A stretch of DNA of 64,000 nucleotides from Cristatella mucedo (Eukaryota > Bryozoa > Phylactolaemata > Cristatellidae), in contig WPIO01000074.1 in assembly GCA_009760855.2 (NCBI GenBank), positions 1,944,501 to 2,008,500 on the forward strand, given 5' to 3'. Below, one piece after another: positions 1-11,420 of the stretch. Each line of letters begins with the position of its first letter. The first letter of the stretch is position 1. The position numbers were made by a program, and so were the translations under genes. The notes beneath the pieces were generated by a model. That model did not search any database and was not told the DNA's origin. It worked only from the letters and a program-made list of their open reading frames with translations.

Positions 1-27
1 ACTGTACATGCGAAGGAAGCATCCACC

Positions 28-223
28 TTACCTAGTGAGCCGTAATGGCTCACTAGGTAAGGTGGTTGCTTTTCACGATCTAGGCCCCGAGGTCGTGGGT
101 TCAAATCATGCAGTGGGCGATCCTTTATCGCTACTGCAAGCCGTGGTGATAGCCTTGAAGGCTCTTCTGTCGCTTTACAAAAAGAGGCTGTTTAATCAGC
201 TAGTATTTATTTATTTATTTACC
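28..223 (+). mobile_element. tRNA-derived SINE, family 1 (SINE1), with foldback head
   Basis: Copy B has an uninterrupted site at 48,247-48,258, so this 196-bp block is a clean insertion or excision. It contains an A-box-like TGGCTCACTAGG and a B-box-like GGTTCAAATC about 45 bp apart, as in RNA polymerase III promoters of tRNA genes. It ends in (ATTT)n. ACC occurs on both sides and may be a 3-bp target duplication. Positions 23-41 and 47-65 are perfect inverted repeats around a 5-base loop. At least eight other copies of the family lie in the window. Confidence 0.8.
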
Positions 224-2220
224 AAAGATATTCTTTGAAAACTATGATCAGAATTGTTTAGTGCTACAAGCTTTACTGCTGGTTTAGCTGATTAGCTAAA
301 TAGGTGCTGTTTAAATGCCGTGTAAATCAACCAAGGTTTAGCTGCTCCAGTACATCAAAGAGAAACATGAAACGAAGTTCTTTACAGAACGACAATCCCC
401 CGTATGAATTCCACTTAGATTCCAGAAGAATTGCTGCTGCTCTGCTTGCATGCATGGCTTTACTCCAAGTAACTCAAAATAAAAAGGTCGTAGGCTTCGC
501 ATGGCCTGTTGGTGCTCGAATTCGGCTCTGAATAGGCATCGCTGCCACTAAGAGCACCTACTGAGCACTTCGAAATTCATCAAGGGAGATCCTGCATTCC
601 TTGAGCGTCTTGCCTGGGCCACAACGACAGCTGTTCTGGCTCCATCGCTTGCAGGAGGAGGTACAGCAGCTTCTACAGTGAGCGATGCCGAACTGGTTTG
701 AGATCCGTTCACAACTATGAAGGAACAAGTATTTTTTACCGTCGGAGAACATTCTGCTGCAGACTCTACGTATAGGTGTCAACTTGCAAGCAGCATCCAG
801 AGCAATAGATAGACACCTGCTCGATTCTTCTCATAAAGAGATCACATTTACAACCGATGTGTCGAAATTCTTTGAAGATTCGTCACCTTCATACAACTAC
901 ATTTTTGTTATCTTTTAAATGAAATAGGGTGCTTGTAAAACCTTTATTGAGATATATTTGATAGTGCTTAGCAGTTGAGAATAGAAGAGACAATATGTAA
1001 ATTGTCTAATGATATGTGAGCTTTAAACACTTCCATAGCCACGCTCTATGCAACTTTAGATAAACATGTTCCCCAAACCGGTTTTTAACTTGTACTTTAT
1101 ACCCCGAAACTTCTGGATCCTTCTACTCTAATATGCGGTACGTATTCTTAAATAAAATAGTGAAATCCTTTTAAATACCCGTAGACCTTTTGTTATGTCA
1201 TTCACTTGCCCGCTCGGACCACCTCGTATACCTTTCACGATTACAATCCTGATCAAAATATCACTGGAAATTACTAATTTTTTAATGAAAAATATGTGTT
1301 CTGCTCGGTTTCGCAACACCCAAGTCAGAAATCATTAAAGTCTTCAAATAGGCAGTAAAGGTAGCAATAGTGTGAAGTCGTCCAGGCACACTGAAATATT
1401 ACATTTGGTTGAGGCTTTCGAAGCAATTCTCTTCCAGTTAAATCCACTTGACTACTGGCTTTTATCGGGGTTTAGTATCATTCATAAAATTCTACAAGGT
1501 AATTAGGCTGATATCATAAACAACTTTGAGCGATTTCTGATGCACACTTCAAGCCGCCGGTTACTTAGACGTCATTATCAATAGAATACAGCCTTTCGCT
1601 GATATTGCACAAAATATCTCGTGTATCTCTTCGAATGATTGGACGGTAGAGAGGAATACTTTATTAGTGTATATTCCAGACGTTTTCTTCATACCACCTC
1701 TGCATTCTTGAGTCCATCTAGACTCATCAGCAAAGGATTGCTTCTCATTTTTACCAAATTGACAAAAGCTCACATTGACTGTGATTGGTTAGCCATTGAA
1801 TGTTGAGCCCATTAGACGACGCCAAGTAATGACTAAAATCAATCACGGATTAAAGAAAATGTAAAAAGTATAAGGCAGTCTGATACACGCAGTTCCACTG
1901 CCTGTGACCAAGCAAACACTCATCCATTGAAATACCATAGCACAATTATTTTTATTCTGTGCATTTTAGATAACTAATGGAATAATGCCAACAAAGAGAA
2001 AGGAAGATCACGATGCTGGCAATTCCTAGTTTTACATGTGAACGGGTTAATAGCTGAGTCAGATGTAACACGTTTCTTGATTGGAACCACACCGATTCAC
2101 TATCGATCGCTGCATTTCTTTATGCCCAGCATCCGAAAGGTTTGAAGCAAAGCTAACCGATTCAAGTCGGGGCAGTTAGTGGTACAGTGCCTAATCTAAT
2201 TATGGAGTCTTTATGATAGT
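224..2220. other. AT-rich unassigned part of copy A
   Basis: No gene is supported here. Short ORFs on the minus strand, such as the Cys-rich frame at 558-782 and the frame at 1561-1773, are not kept intact in copy B: the second has a stop where copy A has Arg, and the first has scattered amino acid changes. Identity with copy B is high, near 99% around 1,500-1,990 by eye. Confidence 0.6.
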
Positions 2221-2224
2221 TATA

Positions 2225-2400
2225 CTAGAGCATGACAAAAAGAGTACTTAAAACTAGTCACAAAACCTTGAAGTCGGTGCTTTACTTGATAGGGAGCTAG
2301 TATGGGTCAGCAAAAGAGTCGAATGTAGCGATTGCGACGCTCATGCCAGACAAGCCAGGCTTCAGCATATTGCAATATATGTCCATTTTCACACCTATAA
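2225..2400 (-). mobile_element. LINE1 (CR1/L2-like) relic
   Basis: On the minus strand this matches the region of LINE1 that encodes the C-terminal RT domain, compared with 37,095-37,240: the stretches around CAAAACCTTGAAGTC, GCGACGCTCA and AGACAAGCC recur in order. It is too decayed to code. The same relic lies at 50,270-50,410 in copy B. Confidence 0.5.
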
Positions 2401-2844
2401 TTACCCTCTTTCGCATATATTATTTATTTCATTATTGCCAACAGCGTCGAGATCATCCCATTTAGGCAAGACAGAGCCAATTATAATGGGCTGACGAGAT
2501 TCAACTAATACCAAAAATTTCAGGCTAACTCAGTCATGTGACTATGAGTGACTTGAAAGGTTGGCCTTGCGTGTTGCTGAAAATTTATGTGTTTTTTCGA
2601 CAGCTGCCTAAATTTTCAAAGCTTAATTCAGAAGACTGCTTCTCCAGCTTGCCATCTCGTCCAATCTCGATGTAAGATTAGGAGCCGTCTTTCGCAGTGG
2701 CTAGCAAAACATTTAACTAGCTCCATCGTTCTGTTTCGGCGTTACTGTTGTAATTCTCTTTTTTACAGGGCTACTAAGGATTGCTATTAGGCCACTGTAG
2801 TGGGCTATGAATACGGATGCAAGGCTAGTTTTTCAAGTCCAATA

Positions 2845-3405
2845 GGTTTGACCACGTGTCTCTTTTGCTGAAAGAGCTAGGATGGCTGCCGGTTGATCAA
2901 CAGATACAGAGCAAAGCTCTTACACTGACCCACAAGGCCTGCCACGGCTCAGCTCCTACGTACGTAGCTGAACTGCTGCACCAGGTTCAGCCTCTTCGCG
3001 CCCCCGGGTGGGAAATCAATTAGCCGTTCCATTCTCCGCTTGAAGACCGTTGGCTACGTAAGCTTGAGCTCTGCAGGTCGTAAACTGTGGAGCTCGCTTC
3101 CACAATTCTCACGCAAAACGACAACTACTCTCCCGCTGCTGACTATAGCTCATCCTTTTCAGCGGTCCTAAGCTGCTACGTCAATGATACTCACTACCTC
3201 AACTGCTCTCCTGACTCTACTATGCTTCCCACTTGCTCTTTGTTGTGCGAGACGAAGTCTGTTGGCTACCGATTGCGTACCGAAACCCACTGGGGACGTG
3301 AGTGGACTATATGAGAGTGTCCCGCATAACACTCACGTAATCTTCATGGCTTTTCAGAGTTACAGACGGAGATGCATTACATTATGTTTTACTATCCTTA
3401 TTATT
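2845..3405 (+). mobile_element. LINE2 3' fragment (second non-LTR family)
   Basis: Broken frames encode LGWLPVDQQI, LTLTHKA and later ILTQNDNYSPAADY, which match the C-terminal part of non-LTR reverse transcriptase ORFs (compare WNSLPQFLRNDNYSPTADY in the copy at 27.8 kb). It ends near GAGATGCATTACATTA, the family's CATTA-type tail. The 5' part is missing, as is usual for LINE insertions. Stops and frame shifts rule out function. Its duplicate is at 50,870-51,430. Confidence 0.75.
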
Positions 3406-3640
3406 CCCAAATACTTACTCGAATCGGAGCATAGTTTAAGGCCTACATTGACTAATCTTCTCCTGAAAAACATATTGTTTAAATGAATTACAATCATAAA
3501 GTTGAGCTGAGTCAACTAATAGCCGCGATTCATGAAATGGCAGAACAGCCCTGGAGTCTACGCATAATAACTTTGAATGTTTGCACTTGGCTTGGATTGA
3601 CTTGGATTGGTTAAAGCAGCGTTGCTGCAGATCACCAGTT

Positions 3641-3811
3641 CGTAAGCCGTGATGTGATACTTGGTAAAGAGGTTGGTTGTCACGACCGAGGTCGTGGTTT
3701 TGAATCCTTAGCTGGGCAATCCTTTATTGTCACTGCTAGCCGTGGCGATAGCCGTAAAGTTTCTTCTGTTGCTATACAAAAGAGGTGGTTAAATCAGCTA
3801 GTATTTATTAG
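3641..3811 (+). mobile_element. SINE1 copy
   Basis: Shares the SINE1 order: a degenerate A-box region, GACCGAGGTCGTGG, a decayed B-box, the body GCCGTGGCGATAGCC, and the end TCAGCTAGTATTTATT. The duplicate at 51,675-51,848 occupies the same place in copy B, so this insertion predates the segmental duplication. Confidence 0.8.
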
Positions 3812-3897
3812 TTTTTAGCAGAACTACATACGAATCGGATGGCCATTTGCTACATTATGCGCCATGTTGCTGGGTAAGATTCTATGACCTGCTAAAC

Positions 3898-4575
3898 AAT
3901 AATAATATTAATAACAATAAAAAACTTGGTAAAGCGTCTTCAGAGAACTTAATCTCTTTCTAGGCGCTTTGCATTTTCTGCAAGGAAACACGATTGCATG
4001 ATGAGTCATGATAACATGCGTAATAAACAATATGGATTGCATGGTTAGAGGTGACATGCACAGTGTCAGCATGCAAGTGTGATTACTGGCAGCATGCGAC
4101 AACGTCAGCACGAATAAGCACATTCGGGATGAATAACTGGAACCCACTAAATGTTTTCATAAGTAGGTGCGTTTTCAGTTTCTTTTTTAATGTGGTTAAG
4201 TCAGGTGATATCGTGACGCACGTTGGAAGTAAGTTCCAGGCTTTTGGAGTGTATAAGCTAAATCCTTGGTCTCTAAAGGATTTGAGGTTTTTACGAGGCA
4301 AAGGTAAACAGTTAGATTCCGAAGTGCGGGTGGTACGATGCCTAGCCTGGTGGAACAGTAGATCTGATAAGTTGGCTGGAGTGAAAGGATGAAGGGACCT
4401 AAAAGTGATGACAATACCATGAAGTCGATCCATTGCTTGAATGGTAGGCAGTGCCGATGGCCCAGAATTGGTGTGACGTGGCAACTGCGATGCTCATTAC
4501 AAACAAGTCTACCTGCAAAGATTGGCACAGCTGCAAGTGCCTGATTTCATGAAACTTAGGCCTGCTTGAAACTAA
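3898..4575 (-). mobile_element. LINE1 3' end with RT C-terminal remnant
   Basis: On the minus strand the fragment reads from a decayed RT C-terminus (frame at 4083-4484 with HQARHRTTRTSESNCL and WNLLPTCVTISPDLTTLKK) into a 3' untranslated tail. The tail has the conserved stem-loop AGAGATTAAGTTCTCT and ends in TTATTATTG-type repeats. It is a 5'-truncated, multiply disrupted copy. The duplicate lies at 51,935-52,610. Confidence 0.8.
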
Positions 4576-4579
4576 ACCG

Positions 4580-6690
4580 CGATATGATCGCTAAATTTAA
4601 GATGATCCCCTTTTCCAGCAATTTCAAATGACACGGCCTTTGTCTCTTGCTTCACGCCGCGCCAGCAGCTATTCATGGGGAATCGCCTTTTGAATTACAG
4701 CTCACTTGCCTGTAGCTCGAAATGTTTATTCCACGTTTTGATTAGTAATCGAAAACTAAATCCTTTCCTGTTGTAAGCTTCAGAGAAATTATAGTGGCAT
4801 GACGTTCTCAAAAAGGTGAAAGCCAGCGTTGATAAGAGGTAAATCTCAAAATTCGTGCTAAATATTCTAGCCTTTAAATGCAAAGACAAAATTTGAGATG
4901 TTAGAGCGAATAATCCACAACACCGTGGCCAGTTTGTGGCACGATCATTGAGTACCTAGCGACACTGGTAGTGTTGAAAAATCAGTGTTCAGATGTCATT
5001 GAATGACAGACTCATTCTTATCAAGGATTACTACAAATTAGACCACTTTGGATTACGAATAATACAATTATTGCATGTGAGATATGCTGCTTTTTACAAC
5101 ATGATTATGTGGTGGCGTCTAAGCACTAAGGATATTTTAAAGAATCTCTATTCAGCTTTTGAGAACACTGATAACGATATTTTACTTGTTTATTCAATGA
5201 AAATATTTAAAATTCAATATTTATATTTGACTTCTTTCACATTACTTCAGAATTGGCTGGGTCGTACCACTTGGATATTTAAAAATACTAGGCCAAAACG
5301 GTTATTGTCGTCGGCCGTTATCGCGTAGCATATCCATGAAAACTATTCCAGCTCTACCGTTTTTCACGGTCATAGTCTTTGCCTTTGAGTAGCCAAGGAC
5401 GGTATACATTCTGGAAAGGAGGTATTTCAATCGGTTAGGAACACAACGCCCTCACTAATCAAAGGATGGCACGACAAGACAATACAAACATGCTGTTCAA
5501 ATGCAGTGAGGAGCCGGTAGTTTATTTTAACTTTTTTCAAGCGTCGTTTGAGTGGATATCGCGCCCTGGTTTGGCCCAGGGGTAAGTAGTGTCGCTTCGA
5601 AGACCAATTAAGTCGCTAACAGCTGATCTCCCCCGGCGTATTCGATGCGCCTTGATAGATTATTTAATTTGTCTTATGCGACTAAATAGATGAATTATAT
5701 TAGATTTCTCTTGGTTATAATTATATTATATAATTATATTTCGTTTGATACCAAAATATAGGTTAGTAGTAGTTTCCAGAATTTGAGTGCACAAAAACTA
5801 AATGCAAGGCTCCAAAGAATTCGTAGTCAGTTGGAAATTTAAGTAAATAAAGTAGAAAGTAGTAAATAAAGTGGAAATACGTCAGATCTGATTGCGAGAA
5901 GAAAACTGAATGCCATCATGGTTAAGGCCCAGGACTACAGCGTTTGACTGCGATAGCTGGGGGACATTGGCTTCATTACACGCCGGCAAAGGTGATGGAC
6001 CAGGAAATAGACAAACAATTTTAGGGAGCTATAAAAATTAACCCTCTCATTTGTGTACATCAATTTGTTCGCCAGTTCTTCTCCGCCTTGGTCTGGCTTA
6101 CCTTAATCGTTGGTACCCTCTGATTATGTACGGAGAATATGTAAGTCCTTGCACGTACTGGCCGCCAGCTGCCGATCCCAGCCGACTGTACCGGTCCTAC
6201 GCGGCTGAATGCACCCAAACAACTCCGCTTTATCCATGACCCTGCTGACTCAACTTTTGTGAAATATCGCCATACGAGAGGACTTGTCCGATGAGTTTCT
6301 GAAAGGCGATTTCACGGATTCATATTTTATGGTTAAGCTAGGCTATATATATGACCATGACAGGTATATGGTTAGGGTTTAGGTTCTTTGCAGAGACCTT
6401 ACTTGACTCACGGCGATGCAATGATTGAGAGTTTCTTTTCACGGCTCTGCTGAGAAGCAGGAGATTCAGTTTTAAAGTTTAGGCCGCTGAACTGTAAACA
6501 GTGGTTCTCAATCTTCCTATTGGCGCGACTCTCTAATATAGTTCCTTATGTTGTGGCGAACCCGTCCCATTACATTATTTTGTGCGAAATGTGGAAATGC
6601 GTGTTCTGCGATGGTCTTAGTCGACAGCTGAGAAAGGGTGATTAGATCTCCCAAAGGGATCGCGACCAACAGGTTACAAACCGCTGGTTT
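4580..6690. other. Unassigned AT-rich part of copy A; one open frame at 4993-5328
   Basis: The plus-strand frame 4993-5328 (111 codons, starting MSLNDRLILIKDYYKLDHFG) is also open in copy B at 53,315-53,653. I compared the central codons of the two copies and saw about ten amino acid replacements against about three silent changes, which argues against a constrained gene. The first residues faintly recall helix-turn-helix leaders of transposases, but this is weak. Nothing else in the stretch is recognisable. Confidence 0.4.
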
Positions 6691-7050
6691 AGTGTTAGGA
6701 AAATAAATTACCTGTTCCATTATTTCGCTTAAAGACCGTTGGCGACACAAGCTTTAGCTCTGCTGGTCATAGACTGTAAAACTCACTTCCACAATTCTTA
6801 CGCAAAGACAACTACTCTCATGGGGCCGACTATGGCACATCCTTTTCAGCGGTCCTGAGCTGCCATGGTACGCATTACCTCAACTGCTCTCCTGACTCTG
6901 CTAAACTTATCACTTTCGCTTCGTTGCGCGAGCCGAAGGCCGAAAGCCGCTTAGGCTGTTAGTGCGCCGTAAACAACTCTCCTGCGTAATATTCGCATAG
7001 TATTTATGACTTATTTAAGTAACAGAGGGAGATCCGTTACATTACGGCAG
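6690..7050 (+). mobile_element. LINE2 3' fragment
   Basis: Matches the other LINE2 tails in order: the CTTAAAGACCGTTGGCGA region, CACAATTCTTACGCAAAGACAA, CTTTTCAGCGGTCCTGAGCTG, and a final GAGATCCGTTACATTACG. Frames are broken. The duplicate is at 55,005-55,400. Confidence 0.75.
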
Positions 7051-8430
7051 TTCGATTTATGGCTTTGCACATATGCGACGACGCCTTATGCGCCGGACTG
7101 TTTTTTCACTTTGGCCAGAAAGACGGAATGAGTAGCCCGAAAGGAGGGGAAGCAGCAGCGTCAGTAGCAGCGAGAGATTCAGGGAGGGGCGTGGGTCGAG
7201 AAGTGGGTCGAGTGTGCAACATATGGAGTACCAATGCGGGCATACAGAAGGCAAGTGTCAGCAGCGGCGGCGCCGACGGTGGCGCCGCCGCGCGAGGGAA
7301 GCAGAGGCTTGTCTAGATAGATGCACGAGAGCTGGGCCTGCGAAGCGCGGCCGCTACAGCGAGCGAGCGAATAAGCGGGCCAGTGAGCGAGCGCTCGATT
7401 AAACGGCGAACCCGTTTTGAGCTTTTGCCACGAAGAGGAGGCAGGAGACGGGCAGACGCGCTAACCGCCCTCTGGTGGCGCCGCGAGAGTAGTTCCGGAG
7501 TAGCGGGCTCGACGGGAATATTGAGAGCCAGACGGTGAGCACTAGTCGCCTCCGCGTGCGCGCTCACTTGGTGGGTGTCGCGCCGCACTGCTCATCCGAA
7601 GGCAGCCGTCTGAATTCGAATTGAAGCTCTGGTGATGGAACGGCTGCTGAGTGACAATCGGGGCGCTGCCGCTTCTTCCGCTGGGGCGAATGGGAATCTG
7701 CACCGGCATGGCTTCTGGTTGTTTCCTCCGAAGCAGCGCCCAAGGGACAGGGGCCAGTCCCGTGCGTTCGTCATTGGGCGCGAACCTTTTCGAAGAGAGC
7801 GGTGGATGGAGCTGAACTAGACGCTCGGCAGAATTTAGCGCTTGTGGGTCAAGTTCGTCAAAAGAATCCCCTCTCCATACTTGCTGTACTTATCGGTACA
7901 GCTTAAGCTTACGAATCGTCGAATGCAATCCGTGCCGTAAATTCGTCGTGGCAGCGGCGCCAGATTGCGCGCCGAGCCGGCTCGCCTTTCTCACGACTTT
8001 CCGTGGCCGCCAGCTTTGTAGAGGCACGGCCTGAACGCACACTGGCTCGATCTGTTCGCCGCGTGTGCTTTAATTGGGCATTTTTTTAACGAGGAGATCT
8101 AGCGGCCTGCAGCAGCGGCAGCCGAAGAGCAGAAAACAAGGGCACAGGGCTACCGACGTAGCCGCGGCGGTGGCGGCTTCAGTGGCGGTGGTGGCGTCTG
8201 CACACGGCAGACGGCGACATAACGCGACGGCATTGGCTCGCTCTCTATACTGTCCTTCTACCGTCTGGCGTTCCCAACTGTCTGCGACGGCAAGCTTGAG
8301 TCTGAGCTTGTCTCCCGATAATAATTGATAGGAAAACGCCCTCAAATACTTTCTTTCCGGCCGCACAAACAGCAGAAGCGGTGGAATCTCGAGGGGAAAA
8401 CCAGCGGCCTCAGAGTGAAGCAAACTAGAC
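7050..8430. other. GC-rich, CpG-rich unassigned segment of copy A
   Basis: GC content rises sharply relative to the AT-rich sequence before 7 kb. Many overlapping short frames exist on both strands, as expected by chance in GC-rich DNA, and none is clearly preserved between copies. Between 7,830 and 8,090 I count about 28 substitutions in about 265 aligned bases against copy B, close to 10%, consistent with no coding constraint. Copy B has about 253 extra bases (56,708-56,960) at the place corresponding to about 8,358. Confidence 0.5.
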
Positions 8431-10545
8431 GGCAGCCTTCGAGCAGCGCCGTGCGCGGGCGAGGAAGCGCGCCTCCGTCGTTTGCCCGCGCTGAAAGCGC
8501 CGGAAGTGCGAGTCGCCACGACCGCTGCGCCGGTGAGGGCGCCAGCGCGGCGGTGCCGCGCGGCGGCTTTTTCTCCTAGGGTGACAGCTGCTCGGCGCTA
8601 TCGCTCCTGGCGCAGTCAGCGTCGGTCGCGCTGCGACCGCGTAGAAGGAAAGAATGTCAATGTGCGGCGAGAAGCGAATTCAAAAGTCATTTGGGGTAAA
8701 TCTATTCATTTATTCTCTCGAGTGCCCCTGATATTATGATGAAATAGCTGGCGTTGCCGGCTCCCGCGACGCACTGCCGGCAACGTCGGTACGACCGCCG
8801 CAGCCGCCAGCGCCGGCGTCACCGGCTCCGCCTCAGCCGGAATCACTGTCACCACCGCCGGAATCCCATCTGCCGCTGCTTCTGGCCGCGCCGGTACCAC
8901 TGCCGTCTCTTGTATTGCGAGAACCGCCGCCTCTGGCATGACCGCTAACGCTTCCGCCAGCAGCGCCGGTACTACCAATACCGCCAATATCATTTGCAAA
9001 GCGGCCTCTGGCACAGCCCCAACGCTGCCGCTGGCGGCACCGGCGCTGCTGCCAGCACTGCGGCCATTACCGGCGTCGACACCGTCACCGCTGGGCACAC
9101 CCACGACGCTGCGGCCGACGGCACTATTACCGCCGATGACGCCGGCTCCACCAATGTGACCGCTTTAGCGAACGAGGCACAAGGCCTCGCGGACAGACGA
9201 CCGAGCCTCGTACACGCTGATAAGGCAGCGTCCCAGCATGCCGTTCGGAAGCTCCGACGCTCGCCACGGCAAGAACTGCTCGAGCGCGCGAACGTTGACC
9301 TCCGTTAAAGTCGTCAGCGGCCGCCACTCGCCGTTCACGAACTCCGCGTCCGCCTCGGTGAGCTCTGCGACCGCAACTACCATTGTCGGCGCGGCGACGC
9401 CGGCACGGAAGTTGTACAGTAACCGGTTCTTGTAAAATACGCGGTCGGCTTTCTGCACAATACGCCTCCCTTGTCCTCCACCGCCGCCGATGCTGCGACC
9501 GCCAGGTGGAGCGCTAGCTGCCATTTCTTGCCCACTTTGATATCTCTAGAAGACACGCACGGAGCGGGGCGCATTCAGTGAACAGACGCGCGATGATGGC
9601 AGATGGTCTGACAGGCGCGACGCGCGCTCGCACGGCGAATCGAAGGCGCATGCTTGCGGCAAGCGGAAGCCTCGCTCCACGTGGTGGTGTTGCGTCACGG
9701 CAAACTTTCGCCGCTGCTCGAGCGAGCATTCGGCGCGTTCGCGGGCGCGAAGCCCCAGCGTCAAGCTACATTCTGCGTCGCCGTAGCCGCTCGCTTTGGC
9801 TCACTGCTGCAGCCCTTCACGAGACGGTCACCTGCGGCGCCATTGTCGCGGCTGCCGCGACGCTCGCCGGACGCAGCAATCCGGCAGATTGACGATGCGG
9901 CCAGCACGCCAGGTGCGCGAGAACCTTCTGCGAGCCGCCGCCGCCCGAAGAAGGCGACCCGTCGGCGACGGAGCGAAGTTCGGGCTCGCAGATCGGACAA
10001 GCGTAGCTCGAGCGGGCGGCGGCAGCGCAGTGCTCTACTCGACTCAGCTGGAAGCTCGGGGCGCTGGACCATGGGACGCGGAGTGACAGCCGCCCCGAGC
10101 CCCACCTAGCTGCCGCAGCACGTATATCGCGGTGCGACGTGCGTCGCTGCTCGAGTGACTGTCGCCCTACCTTGGCGTGCTTCTGCTGCTGCTGACGCTG
10201 CTGTTGGAGTGGCCTCCAAAAGCGGGGATTAGTGTAACGGTTCGTTGCGTTCGCCCTTGACCGCTGCCACGATCGAAGTGGCCGGACGCGAGAGTCGCCG
10301 ACGGCGCGAGTCGCCTAATCGGGGATCGCTAATGACCTTTGGCAGCCACTTTTGGAACATCCATCTGCCGCCGCCAGACAACCACCGACTGGTGTGCCGG
10401 TGCGAGATAGAGCGCGACTGTCGGAGAGGCGAAGGAGGCGTTGACGCTTGCTCGCGGGCCCAGTAGGCGCAGCGCACCACGGTGCGGACTTGCAGCTGAC
10501 TGTGCACGGCCCTTTTAGGAGTCGAGTCGTCACGCTGCGCCGTTC
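8430..10545. repeat. Tandem unit U1 (copy A)
   Basis: U1 aligns head-to-tail with U2 (10,575-13,045). Paired landmarks are the CTGCTCGGCGCT region (8,590 with 10,728), TTATTCATTTA (8,706 with 10,841), the start codons of the two ORFs (9,524 with 12,045), GGCAGATTGACGA (9,882 with 12,392), and TTTTGGAACATCCATCTGCCG (10,350 with 12,855). The units are diverged by tens of percent, so this tandem event is older than the segmental duplication. Confidence 0.8.
9165..9524 (-). CDS. Unrecognised conserved protein, U1 member (119 aa)
   Basis: I do not recognise this protein. It starts with a Gly-rich leader (residues 1-21), followed by a core containing FYKNRLLYNFRAG (30-42), TEVNVRALEQFLPW (74-87) and GMLGRCLISVYEARSS (95-110), and ends at a TAA. 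The core is about 60% identical to the U2 member at 11,416-12,045. Identical residues in that comparison often use different third bases (Val, Leu, Arg, Lys and Pro codons), the pattern expected of a translated ORF. The copy B version (57,758-58,117) differs at two bases, one replacing Ser111 with Ala and one silent. The same frame stays open for about 150 further codons after the stop in both copies, so the stop may have shortened a longer ancestor. A GC-rich setting can create open frames by chance, so gene status is not certain. No intron is apparent. Confidence 0.5.
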   Translation of the reverse strand: MAASAPPGGRSIGGGGGQGRRIVQKADRVFYKNRLLYNFRAGVAAPTMVVAVAELTEADAEFVNGEWRPLTTLTEVNVRALEQFLPWRASELPNGMLGRCLISVYEARSSVREALCLVR

Positions 10546-11267
10546 AGCCTAGCGGCACCGCTAGGCGGTACCGTTAGGCGGAAGACTTCGGGCCGCGCGA
10601 TTTGCACGCTGCACGCGCCTCCATCGTCTGCCCGTGCTGAAAGCGCCGGTAGAGCGAGTCGCCATTGTCGCAGTGTGGTTGAGGGGGCCGGGCGGCTACT
10701 CTTTCTCTTGGGGAGACAGCTGCTCGGCGCTCTCGCTCCTGGCGCGGCTCCTGCTCGGCGTCTGTTGCGCTGCGATCGCACAAAAGGAAAGGCCGTAACT
10801 GTCGGCAGGCAACGAATTTATAAGTGATTTGCAGCGAATTTATTCATTTAGTCGATCGAGCTCATTCAAAGCTGTGAGCAAACTGCTTGCATTGCCGACT
10901 CACACGACGCGCGGTCGGCGCCTTCGCCGCTGCAGCCACCGCCGGAATCACTGACCCCACAGCCGCCATCAATCAACACAATCACACTTCCCCCACAAGC
11001 TGCTTTTGCCATTGCCGTCGCTGGTATTGCTAGCCCCGACGCGGCTGAGAGAGCCGCCAACACGACTGCCGGCGTCGCCGGCACGACTGCTGCCACTGGA
11101 AACATTTGGTCTGCGGGATTATCCGTACTAATAGGCTGCTAACGTGTTTAAGTAGTCGCTGGTGCTGGCATCACCCTAAAGCTGCAACCGGTGGCGCCGG
11201 CACTACAGTCAAGGCTACCGGCGTCACTGGCACTGCCGCCGCAATGGGCAACACCCACATTGTCAGA

Positions 11268-11420
11268 AAGTTGCTTTTAACCCCCATGGTCCAGAGGTCG
11301 CATGTTCGAATCCGGCGCTGGGTTGTTTCTGTGACGCCACTACAACCGGTGGTCATAGCCAGTAAGGCTGGGATGTCGCTATACAAAGGAGGTTGTTAAT
11401 TCAGCAAAGATATTTTTATT
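11268..11420 (+). mobile_element. SINE1 copy inside U2
   Basis: Carries TTGCTTTTAA, GAGGTCGCATGTTCGAATCC (B box), the body GGTGGTCATAGCC, TGTCGCTATACAAAGGAGG and TTCAGCAAAGATATTTTTATT. U1 has nothing comparable. The duplicate at 59,887-60,028 shows it was present before the segmental duplication. Its AT-rich end abuts the 3' end of the U2 ORF (stop at 11,416). Confidence 0.8.

Noticed and set aside
558-782. Cys-rich minus-strand frame that resembles a small secreted protein
   Set aside because: Copy B changes two cysteines and several other residues within few total substitutions, and there is no signal peptide or splice support.
1715-1745. CTGATGAGTC hammerhead-like core on the minus strand
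   Set aside because: The following hairpin consumes the core bases that must stay unpaired, and AAGAA replaces the needed GAAA.
4993-5328. 111-codon ORF conserved as open in both copies
   Set aside because: Replacement changes greatly outnumber silent ones in the codons I compared, so openness is explained by recent duplication and AT-rich composition.
6270-6310. Possible hammerhead ribozyme (GTCCGATGAG ... CGATTTC)
   Set aside because: The invariant GAAA after stem II is missing (CGATTTC here, GGATTTC in copy B), stem II pairs poorly, and the core is not conserved between copies.
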